A DNA stretch of 51,135 nt, taken from positions 1 to 51,135 of the forward strand of contig KV425619.1 of NCBI GenBank assembly GCA_001632425.1. The letters run 5' to 3'. Of the stretch, positions 11,864-23,739 are shown in pieces. The notes beneath the pieces were generated by a model. The model had not been told where the DNA came from. It worked only from the letters and a program-made list of their open reading frames with translations, and searched no databases. The DNA is from Neolentinus lepideus HHB14362 ss-1. Lineage: Eukaryota > Basidiomycota > Agaricomycetes > Gloeophyllales > Gloeophyllaceae. Both the position numbers and the translations under genes were made by a program. Numbering within the stretch: the stretch's first letter is position 1; each line of letters starts with the position of its first letter.

Positions 11864-12683
11864 TTATACCGTTCCGGAGGAGGTGACAGTAACTTTGTGT
11901 TTTGGTCGACCAGACTCCGTGCCGACTGCCTCGATCGCATCGACCACATCCATACCTTCGATCACCTCACCAAACACGACGTGCCTTCCGTCCAGCCAAG
12001 GCGTCACAACCGTGGTGATAAAGAACTGTTGTGTTGATCAGCATGACTTCTAGCACTGCCAACCGCCCAGTACGACTAACCTGCGAACCGTTGGTGTTCG
12101 GCCCTGCATTTGCCATGGACAAGAGGCCTGGTCGGTCGTGCCGCAGCTTGAAATTTTCGTCTACACGGTGACAGTCATATGAAGGAGCTGATGAATGATA
12201 AAAAAATGACACACCAGCGAACTTCTCCCCGTAGATCGACTTCCCGCCTGTGCCATTGTGTCGTGTGAAGTCGCCACCCTGAATCATGAACTGGAGAGCC
12301 CTCGTGATTATCAGAAAAAGAATAAAGGATAACTGCGTACGTTGGGGATAATTCGGTGAAAAATGCTTCCCGAGTAGCCGAAGCCATGCTGACCGGTAGC
12401 CAACTCACGGAAATTTTTGGCAGTCTTGGGGACTACGTCGTCGTAGAGTTTGAAGACGATTCTTCCAGAAGGAGTTTGGTTAATTGCGACGTCAAACTGC
12501 ATATACCGAAGGTGTCAGTCGCGATTCAGAACGCAGGGTGCCAGGACTCACGAAAACATTGGACCTGGCAGATAAACGAGAAAAAACCTCAGCATTAAGG
12601 CTCATCAAGCGCAAGTGCAAGTATCACATTGCAGTTTGTGCAGCAGAAGCTGAGGTTGCAAACCTACGCAGAAAAGAGGCCAT
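11864..12683 (-). CDS. Cyclophilin, probably mitochondrial or dual-targeted
   Basis: Peptidyl-prolyl cis-trans isomerase of the cyclophilin A type, about 180 residues. The core (SNVFFDVAIN to SSGTV, 161 residues) is full length and keeps the active-site residues: R of [15 protein letters not shown], the [14 protein letters not shown] loop, and W and H of [11 protein letters not shown]. Exon 1 (12628-12683) adds [17 protein letters not shown], Arg/Ser/Ala-rich without acids, as in a mitochondrial presequence. It ends in the middle of a Met codon, completed by the next exon to give M-S-N-V-F. That internal Met is where a cytosolic form would start. Introns are about 50-65 nt, and one separates SNVF from FDVAIN. 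Dual cytosolic/mitochondrial cyclophilins from one gene are known in fungi; dual use here is inference. An ORF caller places the start at 12502, but that ATG overlaps the splice acceptor. Confidence 0.9.
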
Positions 12684-15149
12684 TTTGAAGATGAGCGCGA
12701 TGGAGACCCGCGGACGGAAACAGTACGTCACAGTCAATACTGGCGTCACGCGCTTTGTCACAGTCACTCACGTCCAATGATCTTGTGGCGAGGTTTGCAG
12801 TTATGGCTTTATGCGTATCTGCCTTTATATCTCTTTCAGTCTGATGTATCGTACGTGCACTCGCATTTCGATAACTCTTATCATGATTGATGAGAATGGA
12901 CGTACTTTCGGTACTCACAGAGCAAATGGGAAGCCATCTACTGTCGGCCAGGAGAAAATGAGGGTGCATTCCGGTTCTCAAACGCTGTACAAATTGAGTA
13001 GCTGTCGTTATGTACTTCTTATTATTTGGGTTAGATCTGTAACAGACGATCCAATGGGGTCGTTTAAAAGCACAGGAATTGACGCATCCAGAAATAATGC
13101 CTCATCACCCAGAGGCTAAGCCGCGGGCAAGCATACCACGGCCGACCGGCTCAGCATACCGATTGGGCGAAGAATAAGAGATCCATCAGCAGGTCTAGGT
13201 GCTCGAGTTCACATCATCTTCGCCACTTGAAAATGAAATGTAAGGAATGTGGTCTAGACCGTGGAATGAGAGCAATTTGACGCGATAGTAGCAGAAGCAT
13301 CGGGGCTCGCGCTCGTTCGTTACTTAGGAAAGCCTCGTGGGGTTCTCCGAAAGGAATGGTACGTGACAAGTAGGTGCAGGTGTCAGAGTTCATTCCATTC
13401 GCAAGTGTGGGCCGACAGATCTGACTACTCAATAACAGGTACTGATTGTGCTGAGAATACCGGCTCAATAGATCGGCAAATCAACAATAGACAACTGAAG
13501 CCTCAGCTCGAGTGGCTCATCTGAATGAGTCTAGCTCTGCATTGTCGAGGAGGCGTGCGAGGATACACATGGGGTACTTTCGCGTCTCCAACACAAAATT
13601 CCGAGATTGTAAGTGCTTTCCCTGCCAAACTGAAACAACCAATACTTCAGGAATCAGGGCATCGCGTACTTTTCCCAAGCTCAGAGAATTCGTGGCCCAG
13701 CTGGTTTAGGTTCAATGAATCAGCGAGAGGCCCAGCCTAGAGCCCCTTGACAAAATTAGATAGCCAGGCGAGAAAGATACTTAGAATCCAGTTCAAATGC
13801 TAAACGTTATCCTTGGCACAGCTTCAATTCTGTGGACGCCACGAGCATTACACGTGCTATCCATGCGCTGTGACGATGCACTCTGATTGGATTGTATACA
13901 TTGCCTTTCTCATGAATGCTAGTCCACTGGCAGGTTATTGGAACTACGATCCTTAAGAGCGCACGTCATGGCATCCCGATCTCTAGGAGCTGCTGCACTG
14001 GAGGAACCCTGACAGATAATATTCCAGGATACGTGAGCCGGCAGTACTTCCGTCAGTCGTCTCCCGAAAATACCGAAGCATTTCATCCAGCTGAAGTGAA
14101 AGTCTTACTGTTTCTTTACACATGGGGGCGGATATTGTCACAGTGCGTGTCTCCGTCGCTCCAACCAATGGGTCCAATTTCTCTCACGAAATTCCTCTGA
14201 ATTTGCTATCTAGTCAAATTTGACTCTATCCATGGTAATACTGACAGCTCGCCGCACAGAAAAGTAAAACGCTGTCAGCTCTTCTCGCAGCCTCCGCGGC
14301 ATATCAAGGTTAGCGTTCAAGGGCTCGAATATCTCTTTCAGCTACTCCTGGCATCGAATTTCCACGCAGTGAGAACGACTACCGTAAGTGTCTCTCACTC
14401 AAGACTGTCCTCAAGCCGCTATTGGTCACAACCAGGATACCAGTGCTTATTACCTAGTCTCAACCTAATCTCATTTACGTGCTTCGCATTCCTCCGATTC
14501 ATCAAATTCTTCCGGCCTCCCGATAATCCCGCTCAGGTCCATCCGAACATCCGAGATGCACAGGTCCATCCAAACGCCCGAGATGTTCTCGTCCATCGGA
14601 GGCCTTGCTAAAACACCAAATGCAAGTATGGTAGCTTCTCGGACGTACAGTGACCTCATCAACAGGTCTTGCTTCCCTCCGGTACTTGGCGACATCTGAC
14701 GACATACCGCACTCTGGTATCCACGCGGCCAACATCTTTTGTGCAATCTGGATTTCCATCGCGGGTTTGTGTACTGGTACACATATCCGCATCTTATCCA
14801 ACCGTCAACAAATCTGATGGTCGCGACAATATGGGACTCTAGGCTCGGCACGTTGCACACACGGCTTTGCTTCATCAGCATATCACTCTTTGGCAAAGGC
14901 TCGATGGGGCGTGGACGAAAAGGGGACTCGTCGACTCTTCTGATACAGCGTACGTCTTCGCCCTTCGATGAAGCTCATCGGCCGACTATTTGACATATAT
15001 GCCTTGACCCTACTGGCACGGAGAAATCGGCCTGATACTGAGGAGTCCATTGCAGTCGACAGGTCGCCCGCAGTGCAACTACGGCCAGACAATCCTGCAT
15101 TACCAACCAAATAGCCTCGGCGATTGCACTTGCATTACAGGGGTCTCGT
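12684..15149. other. 2.5 kb without recognisable gene
   Basis: Open frames up to 141 codons (14471-14896, minus) occur, but none has a family resemblance or plausible exon pattern. The long minus frame reads through a small tandem repeat (14534-14587). Probably decayed sequence plus the cyclophilin promoter next to 12684. Confidence 0.45.
14534..14587. repeat. Short tandem repeat, 27-bp unit
   Basis: Two 27-bp units beginning 'caggtccatcc' lie at 14534 and 14561 with a few mismatches, followed by a partial third copy ('ctcgtccatc') at 14588. The unit length is a multiple of three, so frames stay open through it. Confidence 0.7.
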
Positions 15150-15801
15150 TAAAGACACGGCACGAACATGGGCACACCATCGAAATATGCGTCCAGTTCT
15201 GTGAGTGCGGAGACACGTCAGCAATACTTCCCCACGAAGAGTACTAGAGTACACCTCACCTTCGTAACGGGATATCCTCGATCTCACGTAGGAAGGACTC
15301 AAAACCAGCAACTCTCAAAATGATCGATATTTCATGCATACGCTCAACCACTTATCCAGATAAACAACACATTCGACGTTGAGCAGATGGCGAAGACCAG
15401 ATAGTATCCCCTGCCCACGGTGTCGAAAGCGATCGGGCTGACTTCGGCAATCATGACTGACTGACAGCGCGCTATTGAACATCTCTACAGGAATAGCCTA
15501 CGACAACGGGCCGATAACAGCAGCTGAGAGGATAGATTAGGATCCATAGTAAGCACTTCTACTTCTACATCTTGCCAGGCTGAAGACATACCAGCCAAGT
15601 CATCACAAACGTTGGACCACGTTTGCCGATGAACAAGACGCTAAGTGCTTCGCCGATGAGCGCTACTACGGAGTTACCAGACTGAAGACCGAGCGTGAGA
15701 CGTGTCGATGCCGATGAATGCGTAGATCTGAGGTGAATACAGTCCCGGACAAGCAAAGACAACAAATTCAGCGACCGGATTTTCCCAGCCCCAACAGCCA
15801 T
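15150..15801 (-). pseudogene. Sugar-transporter (MFS) remnant
   Basis: Minus-strand pieces read in the order expected for a fungal monosaccharide transporter. SGNSVVALIGEALSVLFIGKRG near 15670-15630 resembles the segment around helices 7-8. AEVSPIAFDTVGRGYYLVFA near 15450-15380 resembles the 'PIAxxxIGWKYYxVF' segment before helix 12. LDAYFDGVPMFVP near 15200 resembles the C-terminal tail. The intervening helices 8-11 and the N-terminal half are missing and stops interrupt the frames. It is the decayed 3' half of a gene. Confidence 0.5.
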
Positions 15802-15879
15802 GGGAACCTCATTTTTATTGCAGAAATGAGTGATTTAGACACTAAGGAAGAGATTGGTACGAGCCGATTTCTCGTAACC

Positions 15880-16480
15880 CCCTTGTAACCCCCAATAATG
15901 GGTCAGATAGGCCGAAAATTTGGCCGTATATAAAACAAACCGGGAAAAATACAAAAAATATGCCAATCAACTCCTTTTGATGAACTGAGTCTGAATCTGG
16001 GTTAAATCTCATAATCGGACCAGCTGATATGCCATAATCACTCTTCTAAGTTCAGGCCAGATATGGAAATCTAACTAACATGTGTTGTAAATTTTAGCTG
16101 ATATTGGCCCAGGAAGGACCAGAGACAATTCTTTGCAAGATCCACAGGTCACAGACAGTCCAGGTCAGACCTGGGACATCTGGTAATGGTATATAATGCC
16201 ATTGAAATGGCCCAAAATTTTGGCTGTATCAAAATGTCATGGGAAAAAATCAGTGACACCATTTTTGGACATTTTCAGCCTCTCTAAGTCCAAATCTGAG
16301 GTCAGTTTCATATAAAAAAACTCTGGCTCGGCTGGAAACAAATTTGTTGTCTTTGCCTGTCCAGGACTGTAGTATTGGATGCATGAGACACAATCCATTT
16401 GCACCATATCTGAGATCAGTGATACCAGGAGCTGGAGATATGATGGAAAATTCCTGTCTGAATTGCAGTGCAACACCCAG
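15880..16480. repeat. Diverged tandem duplication, about 296-bp unit
   Basis: 'aaaatttggccgtatataaaa' (about 15919) reappears as 'aaaattttggctgtatcaaaa' about 296 bases later. The segment around 15984 ('gagtctgaatctgggtt') returns with changes at about 16281 ('aagtccaaatctgaggt'). The copies are AT-rich and non-coding. The pattern suits a dispersed repeat family. Confidence 0.5.
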
Positions 16481-19400
16481 AAGCAATGGGTGCTAGAGCA
16501 TAGTAACTTAATCGCTGATGATGAGTCCTGTAGCTGGGTGATCGCAGAATACAGGCTCGAATGTCTGCAGTCACTGGTGCCCAAGGGGAACAACCAACAC
16601 CAACCCAGAGAGAAAGGGGACAAAGGGGAGGCAAAGGGAGGCAGAAGTGGAGGGAGGATAGGTGGAGAACCCAAAGGTAGGGTGTACCAGCAACAGAGAA
16701 CAAAGGGGAGGCAAAGAACAAGTAGTACTAGACAGATACCACACACCTAGAAAGTCCCTCGGGGGTAAACCTAACCAACCACTAAGGAGGATACCTCTAA
16801 AGCGAAAGGGAATGTCCAGGAAGTGGTACAAGGTGATGGACAAGACTCCTAAGGCTATGAGAGAACAATAGACAACAAGTAGAGGCCAGCAAAGGCTGAT
16901 CCAGATGAGGTAGAGTACTGTAAAGTTGAAGTGCTGCCAGGAGGACTGCCTAGAGGGGATGCTGGATGGCAATGGAGTGGTCAGAATAATGCTGGGATTA
17001 CAGGGATGGGTCTGTAGAGTCACTGAGTAGCCTCAGTGATACGCACCGGATGATCCTGTCTGGAGAAAACGGCATTTCGACAACTTAACACTACCCTCGT
17101 CCGCGACAGATATGAAGCGTTTGTGGATATATGGACAGTTAGGTGTGCCGGACGGTATCGCGCATCAGGCCTATCTGCGGATGACTCGTGGACAGGGTCA
17201 CATGTAACGTATCCGCTCAACGCGTATGGAGAGCGGAAGTCGACGCGTATCCTATATTGACAACTGAGATGGTCTCAGATCATCGGACTTAGTAGGGCCG
17301 ATGGGCAGTAACACACCGGACACCATCAAGGTAGTTTGCTACCTATGCTGCAGCAGGCATCGCAAAGGCACATGGAAGACCGCTGATCCCTCGACGGACA
17401 TAGTAGAGGCCTATCCTTCTGGAATGACAGGCCAGGGAAGCTTTCGCAAAAAAGGGTAGCTGAAGGTCCGTCACTACTATGAATGGTTTGGTAGCGGGCA
17501 TTACTGGATGTGAAAGGATGGTCGAGGCTAAGACCGCAGAGGATATGCCATGAGGCTCATACCTTTCCTCGACACCTCAGGAGCGTTGTGGATGTGGGGG
17601 CACCTAACCGATGACAGGACCAGATGGGTGTAGGAGTCATTGGCGGGAGGATGCGCTTATGCGTTCGGGGTCAAGGGTATGGACGCGACAGGTGAAGTCT
17701 TAGGGATGGCTTGCAGTGTGAAGGAGTCTTGTCGAAGAGGACAGGATAAAGGCGATAGGAAGACAGGCGAGAGAAAAAGTTTGCACCCCCGTTAGCTCGT
17801 AGCGGGTTCTCTCCCTCTAGTCTCATTTTGTACAACTCAGTGCTTACCTCTAAAAGACGTTTTCACTCTCGGAGTGTCTTTGTGCTCTAAGGCGGCTCGT
17901 CTAAAGCGAATCTATTGACTCGCCCACGGTGAGTCGTTCTCCAACCCGTAAAGCTAACCCAAGCCTAGTCTAGTCTATTACGCGAGCGGACGTCGTCCCC
18001 GCTTTGCCAGAGAAGTATCTGCGACCCGAGTGTCCGCGAGCGTTCGTCAGCAACCCTAGCAGCCCCGAGTGGTTTCGTGCTAGGTTCAGGCAAGAAGCCT
18101 CAGTAGCGTCCAAGTAGGCATTGTGTTTAGTAGGACCTGTGTGTCCACGACCTTAGTCTACCTCGTCCACCTTCCTCCCACCTTACTAAGCGGTGTCCGT
18201 GTCTCAGTGCGCGTGACTTCCGTCCTTGACCCCACAAACCTTAGCGAAGTGTCCGTAGGCCGTTCTACCTGTCCGACCCTAGCCGGATGACACCCCCCCC
18301 ATCTATCTAGTGGAGCATAGGTTTAGGTGTTTTACCCCCGAGGATTGAGCGCTTCTGCCTATCGTCTGCTCTCTGTTTATCGCCTACCGACCTTTGCGCC
18401 GTCTCGTGCGTACGGATTCCCCCTTGTGTCCGCGCACGTAGCATATCATCGGACAATGAGACAACACGAGTCTGAGTGCTGTAGGACTCTAGATAAGTCA
18501 AAAACTGCGAAAAGGTCGAACTGTGGCTGAATCTGAGTACTGGACTAGGACTGAGGCTAAGAGCGAAGCTAGGAACCATTGCTGAGGACTAAGGACGATA
18601 GAGGTCAACTGTATAGGTGGTGTCTACTACACTGAGGAGGGCAGGAGATGAAGTGGGGGGGAAAGTAGCTCTCCCTTCCCTTGTGGAGGGAAAGGGACCT
18701 ATGTACCTAAAGAACGGTGCATCGGATGGAGACGCTGAGGTCTGGACCGTGTCCAGAGGCATGGAAAACAGTAGGGGACCAAGTAGGGGGTCAATCGGAC
18801 ACATGGGAGATGAACTGAGGATAAATAGAAGGAGAGTAGCATGTAGATATGAGGTGAATCATAAGTCTAGACCATAAAATATAAAGGAAGCAGTGTAGAG
18901 TGATGTAGGACAAAGTATGATGCCATAGAAGTGAGGGTGAAGGCACATATCAAAGGAGGAAGCAGTGGAACATCATACCAGGACATCCAAGTACCATACA
19001 GGGATAGCTTCCCAAAGAGGTCATGGATCAATGATCTCTTCTGGGAACCCCAAAGCGAACAGTGGGAAGCACCCAGAGACTAATGATAGCTTCCCAGAGA
19101 TGACATAGAGGCTCTAGGACAATCCCTGACTTGCACTGAAGTGAATGGATGGGAGGTAGTGTGGCTGCTGGGAGACTATGAGGGAATAGGGGCTAGACTG
19201 CTATCCCGGGTCAGGGGACAAGACCTGGGAGACTAGAGCATGATGATAGATAGCCAGTAGAGTCATATAGGGCCCCTAGGATGCATAGACATGACTGATG
19301 TAGTGCTGCAGACAGCGGACACGATGCATAAGCGACAGACACGGACAGTAAGAGGTGGGCATGGATGATAAGCGGATGGATGCGGACAGTAATCAAATGC

Positions 19401-19920
19401 GATGGACTAGGTAGCAGAGTAGAGGCAAACCCTGAGACTAGTGGATGTGAGCAAGAATGCAAAATCCCAGCACAGAAATGTCTGGTGCATATCAGTGTTC
19501 TCATTTCTCCCTGACAGAACCCTCCCCCACTTACCATGGGAGTCAGGGATGCAGTCTCTCATACCAGATGCTCTCAGGTTCTCCAGTGACTTTGCCACAG
19601 CTGGAAGAGGATTCCACATATGGTCCAGGTCATGACCCTAGTGCTGTTGGAATTCGGGATTCGGGTCGAGCTCGCGTGCGAGCATGTGGTCGAGAGGGTT
19701 GGCGCCCGAGGCACCCATATTCGGGATGATAAGAAAATCGTATATAAGACTTGTATTTACGGGTTGTACAGTACGCGATTGTCCTTCGGGCAACCGACCG
19801 CTCGGGGCAAGCGCGCCCGCGTCGTATCGTCTTTGGTTAATTTCTTCAAGTGCATGCACAATGCCCCTTTGAGCTGCGTGTGGTCACTGCAATAGATGTT
19901 GCAACAGGTTGAAATGTCAA
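16481..19920. other. 3.4 kb repetitive, gene-free region
   Basis: Composition is unlike the neighbouring genes: purine-rich tracts (for example 16600-16700, with 'aaaggggaggcaaag' twice), a C8 run near 18291, and stop-rich frames. The 169-codon minus frame ending near 16746 is the complement of the purine tract and looks spurious. At about 19645-19900 there is a TG-starting, TATA-containing stretch ('gtatataagac') that could be a solo LTR, but I could not find a matching end. Confidence 0.4.
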
Positions 19921-19927
19921 AAGCCTA

Positions 19928-20285
19928 CAGGGTTTTGCATATGATGAGAGTGCAGTCTGCATTTCACATCCCCTTGTTTGTACCAACCAAATATTACCAA
20001 AAGTAGTAGGTTCAGATGGAGCTCCTGGCACCAAATGTGACCTTGTTGAAGACTGTTCCTTTGAAACAGCTCACTAGCTCAATGATACCAGTAATGAAAA
20101 GATGTTGTTCATTCCAGTGGACTATATGCCAACATACATCGGCATCAGGGACATGATACATCTAGGTGACTGTGTCGCAATCAGAGCCGGCAGAGGCCCG
20201 CGAACACTACTACTTTTGGTATTATTTGGTCGGTCCAAACAACAGGACGCGAAACGCGCACTGCACTCTCATATGCAAAACCCTG
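19928..20285. mobile_element. Tc1/mariner-like MITE, 358 bp
   Basis: The ends are inverted repeats about 80 bp long starting CAGGGTTTTGCATATGA, with a 3-base indel and scattered mismatches. Both ends are flanked by TA (19926-19927 and 20286-20287), the target duplication of Tc1/mariner elements. There is no coding capacity, so it is non-autonomous. The superfamily rests on the TA duplication and the CAGGG terminus. Confidence 0.8.
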
Positions 20286-20794
20286 TAACGTGACGATTGT
20301 ATTCAAATTGTATTGATAGCTGCAGCCGGTGTATATTGGGTTGCCGGTACACGCAACCCAGCCGACGCCACCGGCCTCAGGAAATCACGTCTGAACTTTG
20401 ACTACGGATTCCCATTTCGCGAGAAAGGCCAATGCTGCCGGCGGGTTTCGTCAGGATGAGTGTCAACTGGACGGAAGTACCCATCCACTTGTTCCCCACT
20501 AATCAGATGATTTTAGAATACAGCAGTTATACAAGTACATCTTGCAAGTCTGGCTGAAACCCCACTAATTGAACAAGGTTGAATCTGAATCAGCAGGACA
20601 TCATACTTGGAAGGCGTTCATACCGCCTTGCATATTCAATAACGACCAAGGAGCGAAGGTTGCTCTGGCCCGACAGGACAGGCAAAATTAGCCTGGTGAT
20701 ACTGCGCTTGTCCCATCGTGTGCTCTCGCAGCTGTCGTTGCGATCGGAGTAACTGCCGGACATGTACGTTACCCTGAGCGTAAGTGGCGGGTCA

Positions 20795-20800
20795 TATAAA
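20795..20800 (+). promoter_or_regulatory. Candidate TATA box of the MFS exporter gene
   Basis: The sequence TATAAA lies about 75 bases upstream of the chosen ATG at 20876, with no other gene between. Position and sequence fit a core promoter; no other evidence. Confidence 0.35.
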
Positions 20801-20875
20801 ACAATGTTGTTTTGTGTACTCTCTACACCGACCAGCCACGCCTCAGGCTAAGTGTATCTCATCATCCGTCTCTCG

Positions 20876-22630
20876 ATGGAAAAGAGTTCCTCTAACGCAT
20901 ATCTTGGCAGCAGCACACGTCAGTCAACATCCGCTCCATTACCTATGGCCATTGTTGGCGCTCTATCTAATAATACCTCAACTGTAGGGGATCGCTCCAG
21001 TGAAGTTCGTCCTGCTGAGGTCGAGTCCGAGAAAGGTCCTGCTCAGCATGATGAACATCAGTATCCTCCAACGGGGACAGTCATAGTGATTTTGATGGCT
21101 CTGTATCTTGCTCTCTTCCTTGTCGCATTGGTACGTTCAAATTTCTTGCTGCAGTCAATTTCCATACTGATACTATCCCTTCAGGATCGAACTATCATAG
21201 CGACTGCTATACCCAAAATCACCGACCAGTTCCACTCGCTCGACGACGTCGGATGGTACGGTAGCGCCTACATGATCACTGGATGCGCAAGTCAACTCTT
21301 AATCGGTCGAGTCTACACTTTTTATCCCATAAAATGGGTCTTCCTCGCCACCATATTCCTGTTCGAGATTGGATCCGCCATCTGTGGCGCGGCTCCCAAC
21401 TCGACAGCCCTCATCATCGGTCGTGCCATAGCCGGCCTGGGATCTGCAGGTATATTCTCCGGCGCCATTATCATCATGATCCCCATTATCCCTCTCCACC
21501 GTCGTCCAGTATATCAGGGCATGATGGGTGCTATCTTCGGTATCTCCTCAGTCATCGGCCCTTTACTGGGTGGCGCATTCACCGAGCATGTCAGCTGGCG
21601 GTGGTGTTTCTACATCAACCTCCCCATCGGCGCGCTCTCGATCGCGGTGATCATGTTCATCCTGCACATTCCGCCATCCAAAGCCGCTCCAGTCACCGGC
21701 TTCACCGAGAAGATGAAGCGGCTGGATCCCCTTGGCATTTTGGTATTCCTGCCATCCATGGTCTGCCTTCTGCTTGCACTCCAGTGGGGTGGGACAGCCT
21801 ACGCATGGGGTAGCGGTCGCATTATTGCGCTCTTTGTCGTCTTTGTCGTACTCATCATTACCTTCGTCGTCATACAAATTTGGCACAAGGAAAACGCCAC
21901 CGTGCCTCCCCGCATCTTTATGCAGCGCAGCATTCTTTCTGGCTTCTTATTCGCGTTGGCCGCCGGTAGCGCTATGATCCCCTTAGTATATTTCCTCCCG
22001 ATATGGTTCCAGGCCATCAGGGGAGTGAGCACCCTCCATTCAGGCATCATGATGCTACCCCTCATCCTCTCCCTTGTCGTAGCCAGCAACATCGCCGGCA
22101 TCTTCGTGTCAAGGTTGGGCTACTACACACCGTTCCTCATTCTCAGCGCAGTCTTCATGGCCGTCGGGGCCGGCTTGCTTACGACGTTCAAACCCAACAC
22201 TGCACATCCCATGTGGATCGGGTACCAGGTTATTTTCGGATTCGGCTTAGGCCTGGGTTTGCAGCAGCCAGGCATGGCTGCGCAGACGACTCTAGAGCCC
22301 AAAGACACCTCCACCGGTGTCTCGCTCATGTTCTTCGGCCAGTCGCTTGGTGGCGCGGTCTTCCTCTCCGTCGCTGAGAACATCTTCACCAACAAACTCG
22401 TATCTGGGTTTGAGCGTGTGGCGGGCCTCGATTCTGCTACTGTGGTCAACACCGGCGCGACAGCCCTGCGACAAATCATACCGCAAAGCCAGCTCGAGAA
22501 CGTTCTGGTTGTCTACAACAAGGCCATCATTGTCGCGTTCTACGTTCCATTAGCATGGGCATGTTTTGCAATCGTCCCGGCACTCACGATGGAGTGGAAG
22601 AATGTGAAGGCAAAGCGGTCTCATCACTGA
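20876..22630 (+). CDS. MFS drug/metabolite exporter (DHA2, 14-helix type)
   Basis: Proton-coupled exporter of the plasma or organelle membrane, about 566 residues. A hydrophilic N-terminal tail is followed by [13 protein letters not shown] (motif D1), [39 protein letters not shown], and [20 protein letters not shown] (motif C with the DHA2 signature), then further helices to the end. This matches fungal toxin/metabolite pumps such as the AflT and TRI12-like groups. One intron, 21131-21184 (54 nt), must be removed: it has good GT-AG borders, interrupts the conserved '[15 protein letters not shown]', and is in frame without stops, so a naive reading keeps 18 extra residues. The ATG at 20876 is preferred; the frame extends upstream only through a GTG. 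The substrate is unknown. No biosynthetic gene is adjacent. Confidence 0.9.
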   Translation: MEKSSSNAYLGSSTRQSTSAPLPMAIVGALSNNTSTVGDRSSEVRPAEVESEKGPAQHDEHQYPPTGTVIVILMALYLALFLVALVRSNFLLQSISILILSLQDRTIIATAIPKITDQFHSLDDVGWYGSAYMITGCASQLLIGRVYTFYPIKWVFLATIFLFEIGSAICGAAPNSTALIIGRAIAGLGSAGIFSGAIIIMIPIIPLHRRPVYQGMMGAIFGISSVIGPLLGGAFTEHVSWRWCFYINLPIGALSIAVIMFILHIPPSKAAPVTGFTEKMKRLDPLGILVFLPSMVCLLLALQWGGTAYAWGSGRIIALFVVFVVLIITFVVIQIWHKENATVPPRIFMQRSILSGFLFALAAGSAMIPLVYFLPIWFQAIRGVSTLHSGIMMLPLILSLVVASNIAGIFVSRLGYYTPFLILSAVFMAVGAGLLTTFKPNTAHPMWIGYQVIFGFGLGLGLQQPGMAAQTTLEPKDTSTGVSLMFFGQSLGGAVFLSVAENIFTNKLVSGFERVAGLDSATVVNTGATALRQIIPQSQLENVLVVYNKAIIVAFYVPLAWACFAIVPALTMEWKNVKAKRSHH

Positions 22631-23739
22631 GCTGCGACAATCTGAACGACACCTGTATGAATACCTGCACCCGCTTTCCCTGTCAGCGCAGATGAATCCC
22701 CCCTCATCCACCTAGTAACGTATTAGTCGCACCGTGCAAATGTAATTAACTTATTAAGAATTCTGCAAGCACTGCTACACTTTAGATGCATATTCATGTA
22801 TTAGTATAATGTCTGTTACGGAACCTTCAGCTTGGATTACATCCTGTACCATGCTAGAATCTCACGTTCGGCGCGCGTGGTTGGCCGATATATCGAGTGC
22901 AATGTGATGACTTTTACGTAGTGTTGCCGCCGAGCCAGGGCAACTCTGCAGTCCCACTGGCTCTGGGCATCCAGAGTGTCACGCTGCGGTACTCGGCAAT
23001 CGCTCTGAGCTGCCTTCTGCACCCACTAGGGAAAGTGATCTCATTGGGTGGACTTCGAGATATTGACCGCCATGTCAGCAACTTGTGGCAACGCAACGTA
23101 CTGACTAGTGTCACGCTGCAGTTACGCAGCACGGCGGGAAGCACACTACTTTTATGTATTCTGTCGAGATGTCCAAGTAAGATATACTTAATATTATGGA
23201 GGTTCGGGGCAACAACATAGCTCATGGACGGCCACCAATATTTGCAGAAAGAACAATCATGGACGCCGAGTAGAAGTCCCTACGACAGCAACGTGGAAGA
23301 GATATGGAATCGATGAGTGGATATCACGATTGTGCACGAGCCACTACATAGCATACTACTTATATATCACGGATGACAGATTAATTGACAACATAGCAGC
23401 GGGAAACAGTGGATGACGTGTACTGTAGCAAGAAACGTCCGAGGACGTCACCCAGGTACTCGGCGGTTGAGGGGTATAGCATAAAGAGCGAGATAGTGTA
23501 ATATGATACGCGAAGAAAGTGGGTAAAGGAAAGTGTCTTGATGTAACACAAGAGCAGGAGCGGGCTTTGCTATGCAGACCAATAACCCAGAATGATAATG
23601 TATAGACAGCATGGATATGACCAGTTCAAAGTGAAGAAAGCAAAACTATAAGAGATAATTGATGCACACATGTCAGTCAGTAGTTCACCGCACGGATGGC
23701 CTGTTCAAACAGTAGTGAAGACTCCCCAGTAGTGATTGT
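22631..23739. other. 1.1 kb intergenic region
   Basis: No gene recognised. It lies between the 3' ends of the MFS gene and the Msb1-like gene. The motif 'agtgtcacgctgc' occurs twice (near 22975 and 23109), and 'gtagtgttgccgccg' near 22920 is partly mirrored near 23125-23150, hinting at a worn small element. Confidence 0.4.

Noticed and set aside
16237..16746. 169-codon minus-strand open frame, Leu/Pro/Ser/Cys-rich
   Set aside because: It is mostly the complement of a purine-rich repeat tract and of the 296-bp tandem units, with no domain or splice pattern; long frames are expected by chance in such composition.
19645..19900. Solo LTR starting with TG and containing a TATA-like motif
   Set aside because: No matching CA terminus with target duplication could be found, and no second copy exists in the window.
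20852..20875. Upstream extension of the MFS exporter reading frame
   Set aside because: It begins with GTG, not ATG; fungal nuclear genes start at ATG, so 20876 is used.
22902..23160. Possible small inverted-repeat element in the MFS/Msb1 spacer
   Set aside because: Similarity between the proposed ends is short and patchy, and no target duplication could be placed.
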